This document shows positions 9,002-17,947 of a stretch of DNA of 64,000 nt, piece after piece (the first letter of the stretch is position 1; every line of letters starts with the position of its first letter). The notes below the pieces were generated by a model. It was not told the origin of the DNA. It saw only the letters and a list, made by a program, of their open reading frames with translations, and searched no databases. This stretch comes from Planctomycetota bacterium. Its GTDB lineage: Bacteria; Planctomycetota; UBA1135; UBA2386. Both the position numbers and the translations under genes were made by a program. The DNA lies in NCBI GenBank assembly GCA_016713175.1, contig JADJPQ010000001.1, forward strand, positions 647,001 through 711,000. Direction: 5' to 3'.

Positions 9002-9384
9002 TCAGCTCAGGGGCCGATGAACCAAGCGCACGCCGTTCGAGAACTTGAAGCCGAGCGCGTTCGCCGTCGGGTCCTGACCCAGCGCCTGGTTGATCACGTT
9101 CGTGCCAGCCAACGCCGCGTTGTTGGGGATGGCGTACGAGAACGGCGCCGTGGCCGCCAGCAGGGTTGCGATCGGGGCCGACTGGAAGTCGACGTAGGCG
9201 AGGCCGGTCGGCGCGCCGACGAACGTGAGGTCGATGCCGGGGTTGGCCTCGACGAAGCACAGCGCCAGGAACGCCACGCCGCCCTGTGCCGACAGGTTGC
9301 TGACCTCGAGGTTCATCGTCTGGCCGAAGCGCGGCAGGCTGCCGGCGAAGCTTCTCGGCACGCGCCATCTGGCAGCACCTGCAG
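9002..9384 (-). pseudogene. C-terminal module of a secreted protein, 5' end lost
   Basis: About 125 codons on the minus strand read as the conserved C-terminal module found in many proteins of this window, closing with FSNGVRLVHRPLS. There is no signal peptide or N-terminal domain: upstream the frame enters a G/C-only tract (9385-9509). Either the gene was truncated or the assembly is wrong there. The module itself is undamaged. Confidence 0.7.
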
Positions 9385-9509
9385 GCGCGGCGGGGGGCGC
9401 GGGCGGGGGCGGCGCGCGGCGGGCGGGGGCCGGGCGGGGGGGGGGGGCGGGGGGGGGGGGGGGGGGGGGGCGGCGGGGGGCGGGGGGGGGCGGGGGGGGG
9501 GGGGGGCGG
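9385..9509. repeat. 125-bp G/C-only tract with long G runs (probable artefact)
   Basis: No A or T occurs across about 125 bases, and several runs of ten or more G are present. It abuts two truncated genes in opposite orientation. Runs like this are typical of no-signal base calls on two-colour sequencers being assembled into a contig, so I regard the join as suspect. A genuine G-rich tract cannot be excluded. Confidence 0.75.
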
Positions 9510-9928
9510 ATCTGGGATCTGGATGGCCGGAAGTTGCTCGCCTCGACGCCGATGGCCCGACAGGCCGCCTTTCGCAAGTTCGCCTGGGGGCCGGGGGCGA
9601 CGACCCTCTTGTTCCTCGGGCGCGCGCCCGGTTCGACCACGACGGTCGCCGGATCCTGTATGCGACGTCCGCAGGGGATCTCGGCTGGTTGGCGCTGGAC
9701 CGCGGTCGGCAGTCGTCGCGAGGCGTCGCCACGCCTGGCATCGGTCCCGAGGTCGACCGTCTGCTGGCAGAGGTGCAAGCTGAGTTCGGCGACCGGACCA
9801 TCGACGCGATCGAGGCCCTGTCGGCCGGGCCGGGCCTGCCTGACCCGGTCAGAGCCGCGGTGGCGGGCAGCCTGCTGCCGGCAGAGCTGCTCGCCGAGTT
9901 GGAGACCCGCGTCGATAGACGTCGGTGA
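9510..9928 (+). pseudogene. C-terminal fragment of a WD40-type protein with a frameshift
   Basis: Immediately after the G/C tract, one frame reads a WD40-like blade (RIWDLDGRKLL, then FRKFAWGPGATTLLFLGRA) and at about 9620-9635 the reading passes to another frame (RFDHDGRRILYATSAGDLGW, continuing to VDRRR at the stop 9926-9928). A one-base loss in a GCGCGC stretch would join them. In planctomycetes such tails often end WD40 proteins attached to Ser/Thr kinases, but the N-terminus is missing here. It is partial, probably through misassembly. Confidence 0.6.
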
Positions 9929-10063
9929 CCCGGTGCGACGCGGATTCGCGGGTTCGTGAGGGACGCCTGGGCCGCATTCCGTCTTGACCACCAGATCCCG
10001 GACCAACGCTCGGCGGTGGTCCCTTCCTTGGTCATGGAAGCCGGGCCATCCCGGTTGCCTCCG

Positions 10064-13000
10064 ATGCCCTGTCTCGCCTCCCGTTGGCCCTTGTTCCGTC
10101 CGCTGCCGGCGGTTGCGGTTCTCCTCACGGCTGCTGCCGGCCCGGCGCCTGCCCAGAATCCAGGGTTGGTGACCTGGGGCAGCAACAACTTCGGCCAAGG
10201 CACCGCTCCTGCCGTTCCGGCGGGGCTGCTCCACCAGTTCGTCGGGGTGGACGCCTACACGACATGGACCGTGCGCGGCGATGGGCAGCTGGCGGTCTGG
10301 GGAAGGCCGTTGCTGATCAACAACGTGCGGCCATTGCCGGCCGGCGCGAGATACGTCCAAGTCGCCTCCGGGTTGCACAAGCACGGTGGCGATGCGGGAC
10401 GACGGCGTCGTCGTTGCCAGCGGGGGATACTCGCAAGGCTCGGTGCCGCCCCTGCCAGCCGGGCAGACTTACGTGCAGGTCGCCGCCGGAATGAATCATA
10501 TGCTGGCGCTGCGCAGTGATGGGAAGGTCGCCGCGTGGGGCGACAATCTGCTCGGGCAGGTTGGCCAGACGATCCACACCGCGCCGGGCGGCGCCAGATT
10601 TACTGCCATCGACGCCAAGAAGAATGCCTCCGTTGCGCTGCGTAGCGATGGCTTGGTCTCTGGGTGGGGTTATGATGGTTGGAATCCCGGCGCCGTACCG
10701 CCACTGCCACCCGGGCGCCGCTACGTCCAGGTTGCCACGGGTTTCGACCACGCGTTGGCGCGGCGAGACGATGGCAGCCTCGTCGCTTGGGGTCTGAACG
10801 CGTTCGGAGAGACGATCATTCCCGCATTGGCGCCGGGCATGAGCTGGTTGCACGTGGACGCCGGGTACCAATTCTCGGTGGCATTGCGCAACGACGGCGA
10901 GATCATCGCGTGGGGACGCAACGACCATGGGCAGACGAACGTCCCCGCATTGCCAGTCGGTCTGTCGTACGTGGAGGTCTGGGCGGGGGGCGCCCATATC
11001 GTCGCGCGGCGCAGTGACGGCCGCCTCGTGGCCTGGGGGAGCAACTCCCAGGGCCAAGCCGACGTTGTTCCGAGAAGGACATTGGCCGGCGGCGTCTGGC
11101 ATACCTTGGTCCTTCGCCACGGCGGCATTGCAGGCGTGGGAGTCAGCAGCGACGGCCGGATCTCCGTTCCGGCGATCACGGTGCCAATGAGCTACGTCGA
11201 GGTCGCGGCGGGCACCCACCACTCTCTGGCGCGGCTCAGCGATGGCCGCGTATTGGCTTGGGGAGAGAACACCGATGGTCAGACCAACCTGCCACCGATA
11301 CTGGCTGGGGGGGCCAGCTGCGACGAGATCGTGGGGGGTGGATTCCACTCGTTGGCCCTGCTCAGCGCCGGCGATGTCGTCGCTTGGGGCAGAAACGACG
11401 AAGGCCAGACCAATGTTCCATTGCCCGGTGGCGGCCTGTCTTACCGGGAGATCGCGGCGGGCTTCGTTCATTCCCTGGCGCGGCGCAGCAACGGTAGCAT
11501 CGTGGCTTGGGGCAACAACGACCATGGCCAAACCAATGTCCCACCGCTCCCTGCCGGGCTGACCTACGTCGAGGTCGACGCGGGCGGATACCACTCGCTG
11601 GCCCGACGTAGCGACGGTAGTGTCGTCGCTTGGGGCAGAAACGACGTAGGGCAGACCAACGTGCCGCCGCTGCCTGCGGGGTTGACCTACGTCGATGTCG
11701 AGGGGGGTGGACTCCACTCCTTGGCCCGGCGCAGCGACGGCAGCGTCGTGGCCTGGGGCAGCAACTCTCATAGCCAGACCTACGTTCCGCCGCTGCCCGC
11801 GGGGTTGACCTACGTGGAGATCGAGGCTGGCTTCTATCACTCCCTGGCGCGGCGCAGCGACGGGAGTGTCGTCGCCTGGGGCAACAATGGCAACGGCCAG
11901 ACCAACGTCGCGAACCTGCCCCCAGCGCCAAGCACGTACCGCTATGAACAGGTTGCGGCCGGGACCTACCACACGGTGGCGTTGCGCAACGATGGCATCC
12001 CTGTCGCGTTCGGTCTCAACACCTCCGGGCAGACCAACGTTCCGGCCTTGCCGTTCCGCCGCCGGGCCGTCGAAGTCGGCGCCGGCGACGCGCACTCGCT
12101 GGCCCGCCTCGACGACGGCTCGATCGTCGCCTGGGGCAGCAACGTCAACGGTGAGACGTCGGTGCCCGCCTTGCCATCAGGCGTGGTCTTCACCGAAGTC
12201 GCGACGCGGAGCTGGCACAGTGTGGCCCGACGCAGCGATGGCAGGGTCGTGGCGTGGGGCCTCAATGACTACGGCCAGTGCAACGCCCCGACTGGCTCTC
12301 TCGGGTACAATGCCGTGGCTGCGGGCAGCTTCCACTCGGCTGCGGTGGGCCACGACGGCACGATCGTGGCGTGGGGTCGCAACAACTATGGCCAGACCAC
12401 CGTCCCGGCCCTGCCGGCCGGAATGGTCTATGTCGATGTCGCCGCTGGCAGTTCGTTCACAATTGCGCTGCGAAGCGACGGCAACCTGATCGCCTGGGGC
12501 CGCAACAACTTCGGACAGACCACGGTGCCACCGCCGCCGGCGGGCCTCAGCTACGTGGCGGTCGCCGCCGGCGGCGAGCACCTGGTCGCGCGGCTCAGCG
12601 ACGGCTCGCAGGTCAGCTGGGGCCGCAACAACCACGGCCAGACCACCACCCCGGCCCTGCCAGCCGGTCAGTCGATGCTGGCGATGGCGAGTGGCTGGGA
12701 TCACTCGGCGGCGATCGTCGACGTGCCGCCAGCAGTGACCCTCGCTGGGCTGCCATCGCCGACGCCGAACGGTCTACCACAGATCGGCTACAGCGGCGGC
12801 GATCCGTTGCTTGGCAACAACTCGTTCCGCATCACCGCGAGCGGATTGACGCCGAATGGCCTCTCGGGCGTCGTGCTGACGTTCGGCAACATCGCTGTCG
12901 GCTACCAGATCCCCGGCGCGCCGCCGAGCGTGCTGGTGTACATGCCGAGCATCTTGAACACGGTGCTGCTGTTTGCTGACGGCGCAGGATTGGCATCGTA

Positions 13001-13130
13001 CGGCCTGCCGATCACCCCCGATCTCTTCGGACGCTCGTTCACCGGTCAGCTCGTCGACATCAACTTCGCGGTGCCGTTCCCGTTGCCGATCGGCACGTCG
13101 CGAGCGATGCAGGTCGCGGTGCGCGGCTAG
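10064..13130 (+). pseudogene. Secreted RCC1-repeat (regulator of chromosome condensation type) protein with one frameshift
   Basis: An exported propeller protein of about 1,020 residues. The ATG at 10064 opens a signal peptide ending GPAPAQ. About twenty RCC1/BNR-type repeats of roughly 41 residues follow, with the recurring pattern SLARRSDGSVVAWG, then NGQTNVPPLPAG and LTYVEVxAG. Repeats around 11460-11900 are nearly identical at DNA level, pointing to recent duplication. The last 130 residues are the window's shared C-terminal module (ending MQVAVRG). Near 10380-10386 the frame changes: one extra G in the stretch ACGGTGGC would explain it and restores HVAMRDDG. It may be a sequencing error rather than a true mutation; if real, the exported form is lost. 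Confidence 0.85.
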
Positions 13131-13189
13131 GTCACGCGTTCGCCGAGCGTGCCCGATGACGGGCGTCTGCCGCCGGCTCTGCCGGCGCG

Positions 13190-13364
13190 CGATCGCGGCG
13201 TAGAAGGCGACTGCGCCGGGGCCGCTCTGCACGCTGCGCGCGGTCAGCGGGTAGTTGCCGTCGCCGATGCCGTAGCCGGCGATCGTGACGATGCCCGAAC
13301 TCTCGACCGCGACGTCCATGACGGACTCCTCGCCGGTGTTGCCGCCGAGGTAGGTCGCGTCGCA
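13190..13364 (-). pseudogene. SBBP-type beta-propeller repeat fragment
   Basis: On the minus strand about 58 codons read ATYLGGNTGEESVMDVAVE, then SSGIVTIAGYGIGDGNYPLT. This is the signature of an SBBP (YLGG...D.A.D..G..Y..G) propeller blade. Neither end continues into a gene: one end meets the RCC1 gene's 3' flank, the other abuts a DUF1080 fragment on the opposite strand. It is a relic or a chimeric join. Confidence 0.55.
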
Positions 13365-13372
13365 GCGCGGCG

Positions 13373-13753
13373 GTGTCGAGGGCGGGGTCGATGCGGGCCG
13401 TCGGCTGGCCTGCCAAGGGTTACGAAGTGCAGGTCAACAACTCGCAGGCCGACTGGCGACGGACCGGCGGGCTCTATGCCGTGCAGGACAGAAAGGAGGC
13501 GCCAGCGAAGGACGACCAGTGGTTCGGGATGACCGTGCGGGTCTCTGGCAAGCACGTCGTCGTCACGGTCGACGGCAAGGTCACCGCGGACTACGTGGAA
13601 CCCGACGGCGTCGAGCGCGACCGCGGCCTCGCGGGACGACTGTTGTCACGTGGGACCTTTGCGCTCCAGTGCCACGATCCAGGCTCGGAGGTGCACTACA
13701 AGCAGATCCGCGTGCGGCCGCTGCCCGAGACGGTGGTGCCGGCGGCGAAGTGA
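13373..13753 (+). pseudogene. C-terminal half of a DUF1080 (3-keto-disaccharide hydrolase-like) protein
   Basis: About 120 residues match the second half of the DUF1080/PF06439 jelly-roll: GYEVQVNNSQ, GGLYAVQ, WFGMTVRVSGKHVVVTVDGK, and GTFALQCHDPGSEVHYKQIR near the end. DUF1080 proteins are abundant in planctomycetes and act on 3-keto-glycosides outside the cytoplasm. The N-terminal half, including signal peptide and the usual NSGIYLRG strand, is absent; upstream is an unrelated minus-strand fragment. It has no credible start codon and is treated as a remnant. Confidence 0.7.
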
Positions 13754-13766
13754 GGCCATCGCCGCG

Positions 13767-15839
13767 TCAGTCGCCGATCGCGATGCGCAGCCCGTTCGAC
13801 AGCGCGATCCCACCGAGTGGTCCCAACGGTTGCAGTGTCGCGAACTGCGCATGCGCGACGAATCCACGCATCGCAGACTGCAGCGGCAAGGGTACCGGCA
13901 AGGACGCGAAGCCCTCGCCGTCGGCAAGCGCGAACCCGACGGCGGTCGGTGTCGCGAGGTGCAGCGTGCAGCCGCTGCCGAGTGGCGCGTTCGCGCCGGT
14001 GAAGTCCATTGCGAACAGAACCGGCGCACTGCCGGTTACCAGACCGCCGAGCCGGTAGGCGATATTGCCGAGCTGCGCGAAGCCTAGCCCGAGCAGCCGT
14101 GGCATCGGGGCGCCGCAGCCACGACCGAGCATGGTCTCGCCGCCGGGGACATCGGTGTAGACGAACGCCTGACCGTTGCCGTGCGCGAGCAGACTGCCGC
14201 GCAACGGATCGAGCACCATGTCACCGATGTAGTCCGGCGCATCGCCGGTGCGCACCCACGTGCCGTTGCGCAGCTCGAGAGTCTGCAGCGCCGAACTCCC
14301 GAGGCCGACCAGGACCGGCACACCGCCGCTCGTCAGTCCGACCTTGCGGTGCGACAGGGTTGGCACCGTGGCGGCGCGCACCTGCCAACTGCCAGTCCAG
14401 CTCCACAGCTGATTGCCCGCGAGAACGACCGGTGCGTTACTGAAGAACGGGCCACTCGCCCCCTCGCAGGGTCCAGGCGGCGGAGCCAGCGAGAGACCCT
14501 GCGTCAGTTCGGTCCAAACCCCACCACTCCACAGCCACGTATCGCCGAGTGGGGTCCCCGCCTGGTCCTCACCACCGAACAGCACAGCACCGACCGACGC
14601 CCGGCTCGACAACAGCACGTGCTTGCTGCGGGCGGACGGTGCCACCGGCGGCAGGTGCGATGTCCACACGGCCCCGTTCCAAGACCAGGTGTCGCCGAAC
14701 ACCAGCACCTGTTGCGGCGAGGACCGCAACACGTCGACCCCGCCGAACAGCGTGCACGTCAGCGTGCTGACGTCGTATGCGAGCATCGTCGAACGGGGCG
14801 CAAGCGGTGACGGAAATCGGCGCCAGCTGCGGCCGTCCCACTCGTGGGTGTCGACGTCCTGATAGCGCACCAGCACGCCGCGCAGCGGGTCGTTCCCGTG
14901 CTGGATGTGTGCGGCATTGCCGAAGCCCGCGGGCTCGGCCACCCAGTCCGCTCCATCCCACACCCACTCGCGCTGTGCACGATGGTTGAACAACATGAGC
15001 CGGCCGCGGCTGCGGTCGATGCCAAACCAGGGATCCGCGGTCGGCGATGGAACCGTGGCCGGCGCCAGCTGGATCCAGTCGACGCCGTCATACGCCCAGG
15101 TGTCGGCGAGCTGCTGGCCGGTCGACGTCACACCACCGAACAAGATCGTCCAACCAGTGACCGGATCGTGGCCGAGGACCGCACGGCCACGCGGTGGCGG
15201 AGAGGTGACCGGAAACCGCCGCATCCAAGTCGTGCCGTCCCATTCGAAGGTCTGACCAGCGATCGTGGAGCCGTTCATGCCGAACGCGACGAGGCGTCTG
15301 CGCCGCGGATCCTCCGCGACCAGATGGCCGACATCGAACGGACGCACGTTCGGCGGCAGTGGTGACCAGACGGTGCCGTCGAAGAGGTAGTCCTGCGTCG
15401 TCCGCGTCGGGATGTCATGAGTGAAGGCGAGCAGTGCACCACGCGCAGGATCGAAGACCATGCCGATGACTTCGCGCGGCGGAACGCCACCACGTCGGAC
15501 CCAGGTCGAGCCGTCGAGCACATAGGTGCCCGCACTGGTCCAGGACAGAGTCGTCCGCATGATCGCGACACTCTCCTCACGTGCCCGGTCAAAGCCGATC
15601 GGGTAGACGCTGATGACGCCATGGGGCAGGGAGCCAGCCGCATCCCAGCCAGCACCATCGAAGACGCGGACCGAGCGGTAGTGCACGATCGCTGGCAGGC
15701 CGTATGGGCCTGGCGTGGAGAACGCCACGCCGACCGCACCCGGGCGGTCGCCGCGCCAGAGCCACTCCTGGGCGGGCAGCCATGAGCCAGCGAGGAACGG
15801 CAACACGGTGAACAACGTGAACGCAGCGGCTGGTTGCAT
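13767..15839 (-). CDS. Secreted Kelch-type propeller protein with shared C-terminal module
   Basis: A 690-residue exported protein. I chose ATG 15837-15839 because it begins a signal peptide (MQPAAAFTLFTVLPFLAGSW, then LPAQ); the longer upstream frame runs through an IS91 scar. The body has Kelch-like blades: PPPRGRAVLGHDPVTGWTIL, FGGVTSTGQQLADTWAYDG and LFGGEDQAGTPLGDTWLW. The last 120 residues form the shared module (LGRGCGAPMPRL ... ALSNGLRIAIGD). It is probably a cell-surface or secreted binding protein; no catalytic motif is seen. An IS91-type end lies about 190 bp upstream of the start, so its original promoter may have been replaced. Confidence 0.85.
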   Translation of the reverse strand: MQPAAAFTLFTVLPFLAGSWLPAQEWLWRGDRPGAVGVAFSTPGPYGLPAIVHYRSVRVFDGAGWDAAGSLPHGVISVYPIGFDRAREESVAIMRTTLSWTSAGTYVLDGSTWVRRGGVPPREVIGMVFDPARGALLAFTHDIPTRTTQDYLFDGTVWSPLPPNVRPFDVGHLVAEDPRRRRLVAFGMNGSTIAGQTFEWDGTTWMRRFPVTSPPPRGRAVLGHDPVTGWTILFGGVTSTGQQLADTWAYDGVDWIQLAPATVPSPTADPWFGIDRSRGRLMLFNHRAQREWVWDGADWVAEPAGFGNAAHIQHGNDPLRGVLVRYQDVDTHEWDGRSWRRFPSPLAPRSTMLAYDVSTLTCTLFGGVDVLRSSPQQVLVFGDTWSWNGAVWTSHLPPVAPSARSKHVLLSSRASVGAVLFGGEDQAGTPLGDTWLWSGGVWTELTQGLSLAPPPGPCEGASGPFFSNAPVVLAGNQLWSWTGSWQVRAATVPTLSHRKVGLTSGGVPVLVGLGSSALQTLELRNGTWVRTGDAPDYIGDMVLDPLRGSLLAHGNGQAFVYTDVPGGETMLGRGCGAPMPRLLGLGFAQLGNIAYRLGGLVTGSAPVLFAMDFTGANAPLGSGCTLHLATPTAVGFALADGEGFASLPVPLPLQSAMRGFVAHAQFATLQPLGPLGGIALSNGLRIAIGD

Positions 15840-16032
15840 CGGCTTGCGGGGGCAGAGGACGGCGGTACGAACAGGCCCTGTAGCCACGCGGCGGCCCGCG
15901 GTTGCAGCCCCCTGGCGGGCAGTCGGAACCCCGCGGGACGCGTCGCCGCGCCTCCGCCCGGCTGGCCGAGGCGACCTCCTGGCGCAGGCGCGACAGCTCG
16001 CGGAGCATTTCGATGGCCTTGGGGATGAACGC
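15840..16032. other. Short spacer between Kelch gene and IS91 scar
   Basis: A minus-strand frame starting at 16050, inside the scar, reads a short helical stretch (IPKAIEMLRELSRLRQEVAS) before losing protein character. It might be the start of a lost gene, but I cannot assign it. Confidence 0.3.
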
Positions 16033-16300
16033 GGGGGATAGGTGAAACAACGGGGGTTTTCGCCGGCCGGGTGGTGCGGCGATGGCGATTCGTGCGGCGA
16101 ACCAGGCGGTTGGCGGCGAGGCAGGGACCGGCCGATCCGGGAGAAAGGCCCTGGTTCTGGCGCTGCGTACAGAGCGTCACCGCGGTGCCGCGTTGTGGGC
16201 CACGCCGGAACAGTGAACAGGGTCGGGTTCAGGATCGGACGAAGTGCACCGAACGTCGTGGCGGCGCCCTCGCCGGAGCGAGTTCCGGCGGTTCGGCCGG
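16033..16300 (-). mobile_element. IS91-family element scar, copy A (transposase tail plus end)
   Basis: About 260 bp closely match 26843-27108. On the minus strand it encodes the last residues of an IS91-type transposase (PELAPARAPPRRSVHFVRS, stop at 16229) and then about 190 bp of downstream end, closing with the core GGTGAAACAACG seen on the plus strand at 16041. This is the end next to the transposase 3' terminus, the initiation (ori) side in the IS91 family. The rest of the element is gone. From 16301 to 16552 I see no supportable gene. Confidence 0.7.
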
Positions 16301-16552
16301 GTGGGACACTGAGGACAAGCGGGTACTCTGCCGGCCTGCGAGGCGAGGCGAATGCGTTCGGCGGGCAGCTCCGGCTCCGGGCGCGGCGGGACGAGGCTGT
16401 AGAGTCGGGCGAAGCACCACGGATCGGCGGGCAGTCCGAGGTGGAGGCGGATCTTGGCGATGCTGCGCACACCGGCCCGGCATGCCGCGTTCGGTTCCTG
16501 GACATGATGGCCCTGTTCGGGGACCGGCACGTCAGTTGCGCCGCTGCTTCCC

Positions 16553-17947
16553 ATGACCCAACTCGCCCGAATCCACGGACGCTGGAGGCACGGCCTGTCG
16601 ATCGTCCTCCTGGTTGGCTGCCCCCTGGCGGCCCAGACCTACCCCTATCGCGCCATCGACCTCGGCACCGTGCCCGGCCAGTCGCCGCTCGCCGGGGTCG
16701 GCTGCTCTGCCATCAGCGACAACGGCGCCTGGGTCGGCGGCACGTCGGTGTGGGAGCCATATGTGTTCGAGGTCGGTGTCGGCATGCGCGCGCTGCCCAA
16801 GCTGCCCGGCCAACTGAATGCCTCGGTCGAAGCTGTCAACGACGCCGGCTTCGCGGTCGGCAGCAGCGGCCTGACCTCCCCTGTCGCGGTGCTGTGGGAC
16901 CCGCAAGGCAACGTCAGGTCGCTCGGCGGACTCGGCGGCTCCTTCAGCGGTTGCACTGGCATCAACCGGAACAACGTCGTGATCGGCGTGACCCAGGCCA
17001 TGATCGGGTCGCAGAGCTACAGCCACGCGTTCACCTGGACGGCTGCGGGCGGCCTCGTCGACCTGACCCCGGGTGTGGCCGGCAACTCGGAGGCGCACGA
17101 CATCAACGACGCGGGCCAGATCTGTCTCGACACGCTGGCGGGTCCGGGCCGTTTCACGCCCGGTAGCGGGATGCTGCTGACCGGTACGATGGTGCCCTAT
17201 CGCATCAACGAGTACGGCCAGATGGCCGGCAAGGACATGTGGACATCGATCGCCGGCCGCTACACCGACGGCGTCGGTTGGGAGATGTTCGGCGCGGGCT
17301 CGCCGATCGGGTTGCGCCATGTCCGCGACATCAACGGCCTGGGCCAGATCGTCGGCAGCCAGTGGACGCTGCAGAACCCCAGCCCGCCCTCGTATCTGCG
17401 TCGCGGCTACCTCTACACGTTCGGCCTCGGCTGGCAGCGCGTCGAGTCGTGGATCGATCCGCGGCAGCAAGTGCGCGTCGAGGACATCCGCGGCATCACC
17501 GACACCGGCCTCATGGTGGCCGACGGCAGCATCGGCCCCGACAACCGCGCTTTGCTGCTGGAGCCGCGCTTCGTCAGCACTTACGGCAGCGGCTGCGCCC
17601 CGGTGGGCGGCAACGTGCCGCGCCTTGGCGCCACTGGCATGCCGGCTCGCGGTGGGCGCGTGGCGCTGCTCGGCGCCGGCGGCAGTGGTGGTGGGCTTGG
17701 CCTGTTCGTGCTCGCCGGCGCGCCGGCCGCGACGCCGTGGCCAGGTGGCTGTCAGGTGCTCGTCGACCTCACCGCGCCGGTTACCTTCCTCGTCGCGCTC
17801 AATCCGATCGGTCAGGGCCAGGTCATGCTCGACGTGCCAAGCGGTGTGCCCGCGATGTCGGTGTTCGCGCAGTGGGCGAGCCTCGGCTCCCCCGGATCCC
17901 CCGCCTCGGTCGCGATGTCGAACGGCGTGCGCATCGATCTGCAGTAG
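16553..17947 (+). CDS. Secreted HAF-repeat protein with shared C-terminal module
   Basis: A 464-residue exported protein. A signal peptide (about residues 1-28, ending CPLAAQ) is followed by HAF-type repeats of about 45 residues (pattern D-L-G-x-x-x-G...A-x-x-I-N-D-x-G-x-V-G), for example AVNDAGFAVGSS, DINDAGQICL, INEYGQMAG and DINGLGQIVGSQ. HAF repeats are typical of bacterial extracellular proteins of unknown role. The C-terminal 120 residues (YGSGCAPVGGNVPRLG ... SNGVRIDLQ) form the shared module. The stop TAG is immediately followed, in another frame, by the truncated gene 17947-19905, so a deletion probably joined the two. Confidence 0.85.
   Translation: MTQLARIHGRWRHGLSIVLLVGCPLAAQTYPYRAIDLGTVPGQSPLAGVGCSAISDNGAWVGGTSVWEPYVFEVGVGMRALPKLPGQLNASVEAVNDAGFAVGSSGLTSPVAVLWDPQGNVRSLGGLGGSFSGCTGINRNNVVIGVTQAMIGSQSYSHAFTWTAAGGLVDLTPGVAGNSEAHDINDAGQICLDTLAGPGRFTPGSGMLLTGTMVPYRINEYGQMAGKDMWTSIAGRYTDGVGWEMFGAGSPIGLRHVRDINGLGQIVGSQWTLQNPSPPSYLRRGYLYTFGLGWQRVESWIDPRQQVRVEDIRGITDTGLMVADGSIGPDNRALLLEPRFVSTYGSGCAPVGGNVPRLGATGMPARGGRVALLGAGGSGGGLGLFVLAGAPAATPWPGGCQVLVDLTAPVTFLVALNPIGQGQVMLDVPSGVPAMSVFAQWASLGSPGSPASVAMSNGVRIDLQ

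Noticed and set aside
9385..9509. G-quadruplex or regulatory G-tract
   Set aside because: Length, purity and the broken genes on both sides fit a sequencing or assembly artefact better than a regulatory element.
10380..10390. Programmed ribosomal frameshift in the RCC1 gene
   Set aside because: No slippery heptamer or adjacent strong pseudoknot is evident, and the shift lies just after the first repeat, where programmed shifting has no clear logic; a one-base indel is simpler.
11460..11900. CRISPR-like periodic repeats
   Set aside because: The periodicity is in-frame coding repeats of about 123 bp with no unique spacers; they are RCC1 blades.
10317..12095. 592-codon open frame antisense to the RCC1 array
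   Set aside because: It repeats with the same period as the RCC1 repeats and merely mirrors them; composition is not that of a folded protein.
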